A program made the position numbers and the translations under genes. 64,000 bases of DNA from the NCBI GenBank assembly GCA_963556695.1, contig CAUWAG010000018.1, positions 496,001 to 560,000 on the forward strand, given 5' to 3'. How positions within the stretch are numbered: position 1 is the first letter of the stretch; each line of letters opens with the position of its first letter. The stretch comes from Anthostomella pinea. Its lineage: Eukaryota; Ascomycota; Sordariomycetes; Xylariales; Xylariaceae. The notes beneath the pieces are model-generated. The model searched no databases. It was not told where the DNA came from and was given only the letters and a program-made list of their open reading frames with translations. This document shows, piece by piece, positions 11,829 to 23,771 of this stretch.

Positions 11829-13155
11829 GGCGCCAGGCTAATGCTTTTTGACAGCTTGCAGATATTATTAGGTCTGTACCAATAAGTTCAGGAGCAGACA
11901 AGGTCCAAGATGTAACAGTCCTCCAACCAAGCTAATATGCTCGGGACGCTCGATCTCTCGCAAAAGAGATAAAGGAGCGGCGGAGTAAGTCTTTGGGGGG
12001 AGGTGAGGATATTCGGATTCGCGGGAGGGAATTAGGTATGTAGGTGGTAGGAGTAGAATGAGGCAGGTAGCATGTGCAGCTGGAGGTGGTCCAGGATTTG
12101 GAGAGACATGAAAAATATCGGGTTGCAGCTCCCTCGGAGTCCCGCCCAGCCGCCAGCTGCAGTGCTTGCCCAGTGAGCCTAAAGGCCGCCCCCTGTCATC
12201 ACCCGCACCTGCCAGCCTGCCACCCGGTCGCAGATCCAGTGACTGGTTGGCAGAGGTAGCGGGCCCGGTGATCCCGAATATGTAACTAGACAATGGCAGG
12301 GATGCAACTAACCGTGTATATTCCAAGAATTAATGCAATTACGAGGGCGTCATCGATCAAGTTGTAATTACAGGCTAAATCCGGCTCTCCGAGCTTGGAA
12401 GCTGGGCGTCAATGGGTGCATCGAGGCAACCAGGCACAGCCGAACGCCCCGACTCTTGCCGCAATCAGCACCTGCACCGAGCTTTTCCATCTGTGCCGGT
12501 GATGCTGCTGCCGCATAGCTGCATATGGACCTTCCTTGCCTCGCTGTCTACTTGGATAAGGTAGTTACGGGCACAACAAACATGCCTCTGGTGTCCATGT
12601 TTGGAAAGGGCATTAATAAGGAGTGTCAACCTCAACTTCATGTTGGCACACCCCTGGCTGCCTGGGACGAAAAGATGAAGTGCCGTCTTGCATCCCGCCC
12701 TATTGCTCGGTCTGGTTTGGTACATAAGGGTAAATAAGTTAAGGGGTAGGTCTGGTAGAGTCTGGTAGCTCCACTTAAGCTCCAGCCACACATTCCAAGA
12801 TCTGGCTATGCTTCGTGGCTTGCATGTTGCATCAAACATTGAAGCCAGCGCATTGGTTGACCTGTGCGAATGAATGCATCATCACCAGTGACCACCATCT
12901 TCTACCTCAAGCTTAACTTCCTTCGTGGTAGTTTCAGATCTGCACAACATCGGCGAATTTGCTTCGTCAGTTCGGTTCATACAACTACCTCCAGTCCAGA
13001 TCCACATTCGAGCCGTAGGCAGTGAGAGACGGTCGACCGAGGGCTCTAAGTTCTGAGATGTCGAAGTCATCGCAGGTGTAGCGCGGAGCCGGCAAACACC
13101 ATTCGTTACCCAACACTCAGTGCTGCTGCTGCCTTGTCGTCGCGCATCGTACGAG
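11829..13155. other. Divergent intergenic region, KGD1 / TFB1
   Basis: About 1.3 kb between the start codons of the KGD1 and TFB1 genes, expected to hold both promoters and 5' UTRs. Minus-strand open frames around 11868-12326 and 12465-12839 have no recognisable similarity or codon structure and are not called. Confidence 0.6.
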
Positions 13156-15157
13156 ATGGCGATCCCGACTGCCGCTGCTGCCTACAAGAAGAAAGATGGC
13201 GTCCTCGCTCTCACCCCGGATCAGAGCTCCGTCATATGGACTCCCAACTCCGCCCCGGCCGGTCCACCAACTGTCTCCCTTGCCATCCTCAATATTACCA
13301 GTGAGTCTCACTTGTCATCACTCATGAGTCACCAGCGATATGAGCTAAGCATCGCGCCCAGATCTCCAGCAGACCCCAAACACCGCTGCCAAGGCCATGC
13401 TGAGGGTATTTGAGAAGCAACCAGGAGCAGCCGAGCCTGTCGCCCACCTCTTCTATTTCAACTCGCCTTCAGACCCGCGAGCCGAGGCAAATGCCATCAA
13501 GGCTCTCTTGTCAAAACTCATTGCTGATGCAAAGAACAACGATCCCAACGTGCCCCGACTTGCCGGTGCAGCTGCGTCCCCTGGAGCCGGTGGCTCTGGC
13601 GCGAGTGCCGCTGTGTCGAAGCCGACTACTGCAAGCCTGTTTGACAACGATTCTCTTAGGAATGACATCGTCCTGCAGCAGTCTCTTATGAAGTCTGATC
13701 GCAACCTCTCACAGATGTACATGGAAGGCCGGAAGACGAAGCCAGACTCCATGTCTGATGCCACCTTCAACAGCCACTTCTGGTCCGCGAGAATCAATTT
13801 ACTTCGGTCCCATGCAATCGAGACAAACCAAAAGAAAGGTCCTTACAACGTCTTGGCCCAAGTCAAGCCCACCACGCAACATAACACAGACCCGTCCAAG
13901 CCGAGTGACTTGAAAATGAACTTCAGTGTTGAACAGATTCAGATGATTTTCAACCAGCATCCTCTTGTGAAACGTATCTATGACGAGAACGTGCCAGCCC
14001 TTAAAGAAAACGAATTTTGGGAGAGGTTCTTCCTCAGCAAGTTATCCAAGAAGCTCAGGGGAGAGCGCACCACCGGTGACGAAATGCCCGACAAGATTTT
14101 CGACAAGTATGATGAGTATGAAGATATCACGGCCTTCTCGAGCAAGCTCCTGTCCCAATATGTGCCTCATATCATTGATGTGGAAGGCAACGAATCGAAT
14201 CAGGGCGGTTTCAGGAGCGGTAACCGAAAGGATGTCGAGATGCGACCCAGGGGAAGGGCTGATGTGCCCATTATCCAGACGCTGAACAGCATCAGTGGCA
14301 AACTACTGGCAAATATCGTACCGTCCGACAACGCCCCGGAAGACCCAATGGATCTAGATGACAATACCTATCGCGAACTCGCCTTGCGAGATCTTCGAGG
14401 GGACGCCGAGGAAAATCGGATTATGCTCAACATCAAGGAGCAAAGCAACTTCTTCTCCAGCGAAACCGCCACTATATCTGAAACAACCGCGACCTACGCC
14501 AAACAGAAGCCCGCAAAGGTTCTCAGGGACGTGCAGGAAGATCTTCAAGGGCTTGGAGAAGATGGTGCGGGTGGCATCAACATCCACGTCTCGCTAGGCA
14601 TCAATGACGAGAGCGAAAGCGACGAGGAGGGCGAAGCGCACCCGCACGTCGGATCTAGAGAATCCCGGAAGGAGGCGCAGAAGCAGATTCTGGAGAGTAT
14701 GTTGCAGAGACGAGCGCAAGTATACGGTCATACATCGGATGAGACAACACCGATGGGGCTACCAGAAGAAATCGCGGCAACATGTAACCTAACTCATGCT
14801 ACCACTATGGAATTCTTGCACCAGTTCTGGTCCGCATTTCTCTCTGGCGACCCTGAACGCGCTGCCGAGCTCGGATACCTCGTCGAGGCATTGAAGAGAT
14901 CCAAAGACAGGATAGATGCCGTGGCTGCGGAAGCGGAAAAAGTGCGGGAGAAGCATATTGAGAAGCGCAAAGCCGAGATTGTGCAGATCTACGAAAGGAC
15001 TGGAAAGAAGATCAAATTCAGCCCCAGGACGGTCCGTGGTGGGAAGGACGCCGTCCATAAACTCATGATCCCCGTCGTTGGCTCCTTGGACAAGGCTATA
15101 GCTGATTACCAGAAAGCCCTGGCTGCAGAAGGGATCCAGGCCAGTACAGAGCGGTGA
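13156..15157 (+). CDS. tfb1: TFIIH core subunit TFB1 (p62)
   Basis: Two exons, 13156-13300 and 13362-15157, with a 61-nt intron (GTGAGT..CAG), giving 646 aa. TFB1 is the structural p62 subunit of transcription/repair factor TFIIH, and its N-terminal PH domain binds activators, TFIIE and repair factors. Visible features: the PH-like N-terminus (YKKKDGVLALTPDQSSVIW, then the segment joined at the splice with LQQTPNTAAKAMLRV); a Gly/Ala/Ser linker; two BSD domains, the first around SDATFNSHFWSARINLL and the second around LKENEFWERFFLSKLSKKL; an acidic region; and a C-terminal helical segment ending near residue 640. The length matches fungal homologues. It acts in the nucleus in RNA polymerase II initiation and nucleotide excision repair. 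Confidence 0.93.
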
Positions 15158-15736
15158 AAGTGCTCATGTACATATATGTTAGGTAGGCTTATGGGAGGCC
15201 GCCGGCAGAATGGGCTTGCGATAGCATGAAAGGGGCTCTGATTTACGATGACATCAATACATGATACCACCCCTATTCCACTCGATTGCCTTGGATGTCC
15301 CAGAACATCTCATAGAACTTGTACTCTTGGATCTGAACAAAATAAGCTGCTGGCAGGAATCTGAGGCCCTGCGAGGGAGCTGAACTCGGGAGTTATGCAT
15401 TACACATGCGAGTTATGTTCGCTTGGCCAGCAGCCATGCGGAAGGAACCTGAACCTGAACCTGAACCCACGATGCCATCGGAGTCGGGAAAGAGCGGCCT
15501 CCTTCCAGATATCAGACACCTGCATCAGCAGACAACCCCGGGCCGTCTCCACAGAGCAAAGCCACTCGTCCTCCTCTCAATCGCATTTCCCCTGCCTACC
15601 TTACCACTTAAGTAGGTACCTACCTAGGTAGCTCTCAATCATCGCCAGACTATCAGAGTATTGTCACGAACTCGCACAGCCGTCCATCAGGCACCTGTAT
15701 ATCCACTGTTCATACGCCGGTCAGCAGCGCCATATC
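15158..15736. other. Intergenic with short repeats
   Basis: About 580 bp. It holds a (CCTGAA)n microsatellite of about four units near 15448-15470 and a palindromic AGTAGGTACCTACCTAGGTA block at about 15611-15630. Probably the promoter of the downstream gene. Confidence 0.6.
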
Positions 15737-16906
15737 ATGGACGGCACCAAGCCCATTCGCACCGCCGGGCCCACGGTCGGGGTCCGATCCCCCTTATCAA
15801 ACCGCTCGAACCTCAACGTCAGCCGCCGCTGGGACCACAAGGACTCGTCGGAAAGCCAACCAAGCACGCATGACTCTCTCTACGATGCCGCCCCGGTATC
15901 GCCCCCGACCAGCGACTGCGCGAAATCGCCCTACCAGACCCCCTTCCCGAGACCATCACCCTCCCCAGAAACCTCCCCAGAAGCCTCTCCATCGCGTCTT
16001 GTCGATCTGAACTCGGAATCGCCGCTGTCCCGCCTTGAAACGCCCTTTCTGTACGGCTATGGCACCGAGCTAGCCCCAATCATCGAGCAGCGTAGCAGCA
16101 TCGCGACGCTACGCACCGGCAGCCTCTCGACGTCGGACCTGTCGTCCCTCATGCACGGCGCACCGCCTAGTGCCGCAGACAGCACGACACCCCTCCGCCA
16201 ACATCACAACCTGCGCCGTCAGCGCTCCTTCAGCCTTGACGACCTCACGCTTCCCGCCATGAACGGCAAGACCCGAATCCGCATACCCAGCAAGAGACAG
16301 GGGGAACCCCGCCTTAGCTCGCTGATATACTCGAAGCCCGCAGTCGAGGTCACTGACGTCCACGCCTACCCGCAGAAGCCTGTATATCCGGCCCACAAAG
16401 CGCCACGAACTCCTCCTAGCTTCGCGGAATGGATAGTGGAACAGCAGCGACAGCAGCAGAGCAGTGGCGCAGATGAGCTGGCGCAGACGTCTGTATCGTA
16501 CGATATGGGTATGCCGGCGTTCCGTGGCCCGCGAAGTGGTCATGGGAATTTGAGTGCGCATCCTTTTATGCGCCGGGAAGGCGAGGGCGGCCACCGTGTT
16601 ACCCCTGGACCAGCAGATGCGCCGCCATCGTCCGGGGTACCCGAGACGAGTACCGATCGCGTCGGCGACGGCCAGGATGGTGGTGCCCGACTTCGCAGAG
16701 GCCGAGCGCGGGGACGAGACCAAGATCTGGCGCAGCATCCGACTGACGTGTGGACTTGCAAGACGTGCCAGCGTCCCAGGAACGACTGGTGGAGCCTGAG
16801 TTCGAGCATTGCCGGACATGGACCAGGCGCGAGACGGGGAAAAGACTGGTGTACACGTTGTGCGATCCGGCGCTTCTGTCGTGTCTGGTGTTGCAAGATC
16901 AAGTGA
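15737..16906 (+). CDS. Unrecognised protein with disordered body and C-terminal Cys cluster
   Basis: A single open frame of 389 aa beginning at the first ATG. The first 300 residues are low complexity and rich in Pro, Ser and Arg (for example PSPSPETSPEASPS), predicted to be disordered. The last 50 residues contain a potential zinc-binding cluster: WTCKTCQRP (CxxC), then about 30 residues later DWCTRCAIRRFCRVWCC (CxxC, then Cys and a CC pair). I do not recognise the family. In the frame shifted by one, the DNA between the two Cys pairs reads FEHCRTWTRR, which would supply another Cys, so a pair of compensating indels or a missed splice event in the C-terminal region cannot be excluded. The gene lies upstream of and in the same direction as CIA1. 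Confidence 0.65.
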   Translation: MDGTKPIRTAGPTVGVRSPLSNRSNLNVSRRWDHKDSSESQPSTHDSLYDAAPVSPPTSDCAKSPYQTPFPRPSPSPETSPEASPSRLVDLNSESPLSRLETPFLYGYGTELAPIIEQRSSIATLRTGSLSTSDLSSLMHGAPPSAADSTTPLRQHHNLRRQRSFSLDDLTLPAMNGKTRIRIPSKRQGEPRLSSLIYSKPAVEVTDVHAYPQKPVYPAHKAPRTPPSFAEWIVEQQRQQQSSGADELAQTSVSYDMGMPAFRGPRSGHGNLSAHPFMRREGEGGHRVTPGPADAPPSSGVPETSTDRVGDGQDGGARLRRGRARGRDQDLAQHPTDVWTCKTCQRPRNDWWSLSSSIAGHGPGARRGKDWCTRCAIRRFCRVWCCKIK

Positions 16907-17540
16907 GGGGTGATGAAGGGATTTGTGGTCTGGGTATTCGTCGATGAACTGGGCTGGTCGCTTATAGAGGGAATAGCCAGAGTATAGGATGACATGTCTT
17001 CTTCCAAAGCAAGCCCTTACCTTGAATACCTACCGTATTCTGATAAAAACACCCCCTCTATGGCTCGAGTGTAGTAATTCAACACGCACATTACCGCTTC
17101 TTATGGTGTGCGATTCGAATATGTGCTGAATGTGTAAATGTAAGGAACGATTTGCGTCCAAGAGGACAGACAGCCTCTTCACTTGGCTAGTTGGACGGTG
17201 TCTGTCCCAAGAATCATGCTGTATTGATGTCTCGGTGAACTTCCAGTCGGTTGTAAAAGGGGGGAAGCTTTCAAGGTTTGATAGCAGGGGAGGAATAATA
17301 TGCCCCGCCAGCCCCGCATACGTGTGCGTCAGTTATCAAGTCCCCTCCTTAAACCGGACCAATATTTTCTTCAATCATCCTGATATCTCCATGCCAGCAA
17401 CCCAACACACCCACTTCCGACCACCAAAAACTCACTCGTGTACAATCAGCCGAAAGTCGCCAAGATTCGTGGTTGGCTGATGTCCTCCGATTCCAATCCC
17501 TCGCGCAACTCGCCCCAGAAGCCTACCGATTCTTAAGAAA
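16907..17540. other. Intergenic before CIA1
   Basis: About 630 bp between two genes on the same strand. No coding signal or repeat was seen; presumably it holds the terminator of the upstream gene and the CIA1 promoter. Confidence 0.5.
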
Positions 17541-18842
17541 ATGCCGTCCTCCCCGATGACGAAACTCGTGCCTCTGCCAGTATTCAAGCCGGACTTGTAC
17601 GAGCGCGCCTGGCAATCGATACCGCACCCGACCCTGCCTCTGCTCGCAACGGCGCACCAGAAATCCGTCACCGTCTTCTCCCTCTCCACCCTCTCCTCCC
17701 ACAGCAGCCTCACCAATGGCCACGAGCGATCCGTACGGTCAACAACATGGAAGCCGAATCTACCCCCGCACAAGCTATGCCTAGTCACGGGCAGCTTTGA
17801 TTCCACCGCGGGGCTCTGGCGCTGGGACGACCAAGATACCGGCGGCGGCGGCGCATTGGAGGTGGAGATCAAGGACGAGAAGGACGAGAAAGACTGGGAG
17901 CTGATCGTGGTGCTCGACGGCCACGACTCCGAGATCAAGTGCGTCTCCTTCTCGCCCGGCGGACAGTACCTCGCCACCTGCAGCCGCGACAAGTCAGTCT
18001 GGATATGGGAGGACGTGGGCGCCAACGAATCCGACGACGAGTGGGAGACGGTGGCCGTGCTGAACGAGCACGACGGCGACGTCAAGGCCGTCGCGTGGTG
18101 TCCCGAGACGAACCGGAGCGGCCGCGGACGCTACAGCAACGACGTCCTGGCCAGCGCGAGCTACGACAACACGGTGCGCATATGGCGCGAGGACGGCGAC
18201 GGCGAATGGGTCTGCGTCGCGGTGCTCGAGGGCCACGACGGCACCGTCTGGGGTCTGCAGTGGGAGCCGAGGCCGCAGGGCCAGGGGTTCCCGAGGCTGA
18301 TGACATGGAGCGCCGACCAGAGTGTCAGGATATGGTCTTTACAAGAAGAGGAGGAGATGGAGGAGGCCGCGCCGCAGCATGCTTGGGGTGGGCTGAGCGG
18401 TGTACCGAGCACCATGCGCAGATCACCGAAAGAGGACTGGGTGTGCGCAGCCATACTACCCAAGGCACATACGAGAGACGTCTACGCGGCAACGTGGAGC
18501 GCCGACTCGGGTATGGTAGCAAGCACGAGCAGTGATGGCATAATCGCACTCTACCGCGAGGAGGAGGAGGCAGAGACCAACGACACAGCAGACGACGAGG
18601 CCGCTGCGGAGCTGGATGGCGATGTGCCCATGACCAACGGCCATCCAAAGAAGGAGCCCGAGGCATCAAGAAGGTGGAAGGTGGTATCAAGTACGCCAAA
18701 TGCTCACGGGCCGTACGAGATAAACCATGTTACATGGTGCAAGCGGTACGACCAAGGCTGCCCGCCTGAAAAGAGAGGCATCGAGGAAATGCTGGTCAGC
18801 ACAGGAGACGATGGCATCGTCCGGCCGTGGCAAGTTGTATGA
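17541..18842 (+). CDS. cia1: Cytosolic iron-sulfur protein assembly protein 1 (WD40)
   Basis: A single-exon gene of 433 aa. CIA1 (Ciao1 in animals) is the WD40 scaffold of the CIA targeting complex, which delivers Fe-S clusters to cytosolic and nuclear apoproteins such as polymerases and helicases. The frame shows a seven-bladed propeller: NGHERSVRSTTW/GSFDSTAGLW, DGHDSEIKCVSF/CSRDKSVWIW, NEHDGDVKAVAW/ASYDNTVRIW, EGHDGTVWGLQW/WSADQSVRIW, HTRDVYAATW, then EINHVTW and a final blade ending STGDDGIVRPWQV. Acidic low-complexity insertions lie between blades, as is usual in filamentous fungi. The spacing of GH and W residues and the final blade fit the CIA1 subfamily better than generic WD40 proteins. 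Confidence 0.9.
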   Translation: MPSSPMTKLVPLPVFKPDLYERAWQSIPHPTLPLLATAHQKSVTVFSLSTLSSHSSLTNGHERSVRSTTWKPNLPPHKLCLVTGSFDSTAGLWRWDDQDTGGGGALEVEIKDEKDEKDWELIVVLDGHDSEIKCVSFSPGGQYLATCSRDKSVWIWEDVGANESDDEWETVAVLNEHDGDVKAVAWCPETNRSGRGRYSNDVLASASYDNTVRIWREDGDGEWVCVAVLEGHDGTVWGLQWEPRPQGQGFPRLMTWSADQSVRIWSLQEEEEMEEAAPQHAWGGLSGVPSTMRRSPKEDWVCAAILPKAHTRDVYAATWSADSGMVASTSSDGIIALYREEEEAETNDTADDEAAAELDGDVPMTNGHPKKEPEASRRWKVVSSTPNAHGPYEINHVTWCKRYDQGCPPEKRGIEEMLVSTGDDGIVRPWQVV

Positions 18843-20677
18843 CTTATCAATGAAAGCAATGCCAATCCAGTAAAACCCAACTTGCGAGCACCTTACATCA
18901 CATGAAATGGAGCCGCGTAACAGCAGCACTCAGTCCAGCGTCACCGCAACCCGGAATCGACAGCGCAGAGGTTGGTATTCAGGGGAGGGCATAGAAATGA
19001 AGCTTGACCGCTGCGACTCATCATTCAGATCTACATGATAGCTTGTGTAATACGGCCAGGAAGGAAAACAGCACTAAAGGCGGATGCTTAATACCTACGT
19101 AATGGCGTTTTGAAGTTTTGTGCATGCTCGAGGTCGGCGACCAGCAGACCATCCAAGCCATGTTTCAGACGGTCCGGTCCATACGAAGTCGGAACATGAC
19201 TAAGAACACATCGTAGATGCCCTTAGGACACGGCCTGGAACGATCGAGTGCCGTACGCTCGGGTCTTTTATTACTAACACAATCCCTTCCCTCGCATTCG
19301 CCGTCCTCCTTCTACCCGATGTCGATGATCGATCAGAAAAAGGGGAAAGGGCACTACTACCACAATACTAACCCGCTGGTCCGGGACACCGAAGGGAACT
19401 AGTGAAATTTAACGGCCGCTTGCTGCTTCGAGACCTCTGGTCGAAGCAAGCCCGTGAGTCCGTCACCGGCACTTGTCGACCCACCGCTTTTTGATAATTC
19501 TGCACCGTCACCGTAGCGGAAGACATAGTGATGCGCGAGCGCACTGGCGCTTCCGTGTAGAGGTGTTGTTGTTTTTCGCGTAATATCTGCACGATACGGA
19601 CACGAGTCATTATTGAGACACTCGGCGAAAAGAAGTATCTCAGCGGCCGCACAAAAGGGATTGATGGCGTGGACTAGCGCGGCAGGGCGCTCAGCACCCC
19701 CTTGATCTGATTCGCGTGTGCGCGCAATGGTCAAAGACATGCGTCCACACACTTGGATTCTCGAGAAAGGGCAAAAACAACAACCTAGGTACCCATGTTG
19801 AACTGGACCGTTCAGTGAGTTGACAGGTCGAGGGTAGCTGGCCAGATAGAAGACACGGCTCCCTGGGTGAAGATATAGTCGTGACGGACTGTCGTCGACA
19901 GCCGCAAGACTTGGACAGGGGTAATTTCGCTCTAGATCCGAGGGAGGTCGACCAGACCCTAGCACCGGTAGATAGTCGATCAGATGCGGAGATCCCGGTG
20001 AGATGCAACATTGACGCAGTGGCGTGTGTACTGCTACACAAGCCTGATGAGGCCCTGGTCAAGGGACTATTGTTCGTCTAGCCCTCCTATCATGTGCGTG
20101 CGTGTTCATCTCCACCAGCCCGGGGCTATACCGACTTATTGGTGCCGTGGTCATTCACACCAGCTGGCCCTGTCCCGCCGCTGCGGATCGTGGGTTGCCA
20201 CAGCTTGTCAAACCAGATCCAGCTGACATGGGAATTTAGCGAGCTAGAGAGCACACCGAGCGATGGGGAGAAGGGATGAAAGAGTGAGAGCACCGGGCTT
20301 CATAGTCTTGGACTATCCTAGGTAACCAGTCCGGCCATCCTCCCCGCTCCGCGCCCCTCGGGGACTTGCTGGGTGTTCGTTTCTTTCTTTCTTTCTTTCT
20401 AGCCTCGTAGCGTACTCTCTTAGGGGCACCGTGTGCGGCATGTGAGTGTTGATGCATATCTCTAGACCGACTGTGATTCAGATAGGCCATAGCTCGTGGC
20501 ACCCGAGTTCTTAAGCCCCGTTGGCCTACCGTAGGTAGTCCCTGAGGTTATTCTCGAGATCTCCTCTTGCCGTCCCTTCGTGTAGTATCGAACCATATGT
20601 CTCGACTTCGTACAAAACAACATCGTTGACCGCCCTGGCAGACCCTTCTGTATAAACGCCGCCATACTATCGACACG
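18843..20677. other. Intergenic region, 1.8 kb
   Basis: Between CIA1 and the MHYT gene. A minus-strand open frame at 19399-19965 (188 codons, no identifiable family, ends in a Ser/Gly/Ala-rich tail) is the only sizeable frame and is not supported by motifs. A CTTT/TTTC microsatellite of about five units lies at about 20380-20400, and a CCTACCGTAGGTAG palindrome at about 20523-20536. The rest is probably the 5' region of the MHYT gene. Confidence 0.5.
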
Positions 20678-23600
20678 ATGTCCACGCCCGAGGAGTTGCT
20701 GCAAAAGTACGGGGGTGAGATAGTCCCTCGTGGCTTCAACGCGGGTTTCGTCGTCCTGAGCTATATTGTATCGTTCACCGGGGCCGCCTCAACGCTCGAG
20801 TTGATTAATCGCCGTACTTCGCTCAAAGGTGTGGCCAACCACATGATCCTGTTCAGCGCTGCTGTGACCATGGGTGGAATCGCCATCTGGTCCATGGTAA
20901 GTAAGCGTGCTCCACCGGGATGGAAGCAGCTCTCTGACCGCCTCCAGCATTTCATTGGCAACCGTGCTGTCGTCTTGGCCAACGATGAAGTCGAACTGCA
21001 GATTGCATACTCGAGTGGCTTCACGGCCTTCTCCTTCTTCCTCCCTATCCTGGTGCTTCTCGCCGCTTTCTTGGCCACCGGCACGAACAACAACGTCTCT
21101 TGGTGGCGAGTCTGCGGCGGGGGTTCGCTGGCCGGCGCTGCAATATGTGGCATGCATTACCTTGGAAATGCGTCGATCAACAATTACACATGCGGATACG
21201 ACCTGCCCAACGTCATCGGCTCGGCGCTGATTGCCATCGTCGCCAGCATCGTGGCTTTATCCACTTTCTTCGTGTTTCGCGCGAGCTGGAGCCATTCTTG
21301 GTGGAAGAGAGGGCTTTCGGCAGTCGTGCTGGCTGGTGCCGTTTCGGGGATGCAGTACGTATTGCGTTGGGGGTTCCTTGTCACCCATGCGGCGCTGTCC
21401 GAGGAGCCAGGAGTGACCGTTTGAGATGCATCCGGAATCTGCAGTCTCGAAACGGGGTTTCAGGCTCTAGAGATGGTTCAGGACGAACATTCACTGACGC
21501 CATTGTGTACAGCTGGTGTGCAGCTACAGGTACCAACTACCGCTTGGTAAAATTGAACGAGAGTAATCAGCTTTCTCGAAACACCATCGTCGTGGTTGTT
21601 ATCTGCCTGTCTGTCGCCGCGGCTTTCATCGTGGCTGGGGCGGCCATCATTGCGACCCGAGCCAGGATCCGATCTGCCAGCCAGGCCCAGCAGGTCGTGT
21701 TGGCTGCCGCTGTTTTCGATGGAGCTGGCAGGATTCTCGTGAATCCAGATGGCCTACTGCCGAGCGAAAAGATCACCGATAGCTATGTCGAAAAGACTGC
21801 GAGCGACACATTCAGCATCGCAAACCCTCTCTTCCAGTGGATGTTCCAGGCCTCGCGGGATTGGAACGTGGTAGGGCCCATGATTAGCGGCATCGTCAAC
21901 CACGTGGCCAACTTGCCCAAGAGTGATCGGGAAAGAAGGATGCGATTGATCAGCGACGACGGCCTCCTCATTGAGAACTACGATGTCATATTTCGCGAAC
22001 TATTCTGCCTTGCTGCTGCGAATCTGGCAGATAAGCTGAAAGAACAACTTGTTCATGTCGGTATTCTGTGGGATGAGGTGAGTAGTTGAGATTCCGTACC
22101 TTCTCCTCCACGTTGACCTCAGAGCCCTGCGTCGTCGTCTTGGTTGGGACACCCAGTTATGTATCCTTGGCCGGTTCTTGATCACGCAGACTGCTCCCGG
22201 GAATGGCGTAAATCGTAGCATCCACTAACTCTTGGGCGTTGGAACAGATACTCCCGACGGGTGCAAACGGACCGTATCGACGGCGCCAAACAGATGGGAG
22301 TGAGTCATTAGAGAAACTCAGACGTGAGGACCTCGGCGAAAAGGGGGAGGGTTGGGCTGTCAGAGATGAAGGATACGGCCGCGGATCACTCATGCTCCTA
22401 GTTCGCCGGCTCGAGCACGTACATGATGTGGAAAAGCTCGAGGCAGCTGGCTTCCGATTCGCATACATTCATCAGGTTTGCGACATCATCGGATCCAGTA
22501 TGCAGATCAAGACCAGCGACTTCGGTGGAAAGCTGGCGACCATGTCAACATACGCCGACCAGAACACGATGATGGAACCGGGTGTTCATGTCGGATTCTT
22601 TGGTGTGCAAGCACGTGTCGGCAGGCTGGGCTTCGACGTGCTCGTCAAGCATGGTATGCGCAACCTCCTACCTACCATGCCAATGCCTTTCGACCGTCTG
22701 GAGCCGTGGTATATCGACTTGATCCGCCAGTACGATCGGACGAGCGTCACAGACCTCCTGCGGAGTCTCAATGCGCTGAAGAGGACATCTCCGCGTGAGA
22801 TGCTCTTCGCCTCGCAGCTGTCGGAGACCATCGAAGCCCTCCGCGTCTGGGTGGACGAGCCAATCTTCGACGAGGCGGTCCTGACGTCCAAGATCGTACA
22901 GCTACCGTGTCGGCCACGGCCAGGGTCAGATTCGGCCAAGACCTGTACAATGATCACGCTTCGACTCATGATTCCTATTCACGCCACAATCAAGAATCCC
23001 AAGTGCGAGTTCATACCCTTGAGCGTCCTCAAGGTTCATCAGATGGTGTATAAAGACTCGCCCCAGCACCTAGCCTTTTCACGATATGTACATCGGGAGT
23101 TGTCGTCTCCCAATGCGGCACCTACCGACATATCAAAGGACACATGCCACCAAGACTCACGAGTGTTCCGCGCAAAGGCTCGTCTGAGCTCTTTGGCACG
23201 CTCCCTTCATTGGGCTGGCCAAAGGAGTTCAGTCAACTTTCCTGTCGATGCAGAGGGCAATCCCATTCCCATCCGATTAGGCGGGAAGAAGCTCTCCGGT
23301 GGCAGCGTAAATGACTCGGGTTCCACGACGAAGCTTTGGAAGGGGAAGGGTAGCGACGACAAGATATCGTACTGCGAGGTCCTGCCTGACAAATCGATAG
23401 GCTCCGGCCCGGAGGCGCAAACGGCGTCCAGCTTTGGCGGCATCCTGGTGTCGCAGGAGATCAAGGTGGACGTCAGGCAAGCCGAGGAGGAGGTTGACGG
23501 CAAACCGGGCCGCGGCACCCGCCAGACACATTGTCGGGGTCCGTCGGTGGCTCCTCAGCAGCAGGTCTCCCAGACGATGAGGACGCCGAGCACGGGTCAC

Positions 23601-23771
23601 GTCACGCATATAAGAGCCGCCGGCGCCGGCCTGGAGTACGAGTTGGACTTGATGAGGAAAGGCGTGCGTGCGGGTCAGACTCTCGGATCGACAGTCGTCG
23701 AAAGTGAGGACGCCAACGAGACAATGACGTTTGTCGACGAGCTCTTCGCCGCCTGCGTGGATGCACGCTAG
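20678..23771 (+). CDS. MHYT-domain membrane signalling protein
   Basis: Four exons: 20678-20896, 20948-21354, 21513-22077 and 22248-23771, with introns of 51, 158 and 170 nt, giving 904 aa with all phases consistent. MHYT is an integral membrane sensor domain first described in bacteria, where it is proposed to bind a metal and diatomic gases; in fungi it occurs in long proteins of unknown role. Three motif repeats are visible, two of them created at splice junctions: SIWSM-HFIGN-like (residues 73-74), CGMHYLGNASI, and SGMHWCAATGT. There are seven predicted transmembrane segments, the last (NTIVVVVICLSVAAAFIVAG) after the third repeat. The long cytosolic C-terminal half contains FDGAGRILVNPDGLLPSEK, a PAS-like stretch, and a Ser/Gly-rich tail. 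No catalytic output domain was recognised. Confidence 0.85.

Noticed and set aside
19399..19965. 188-codon minus-strand frame
   Set aside because: No family motifs, unremarkable composition, and no supported start; listed only as part of the intergenic description.
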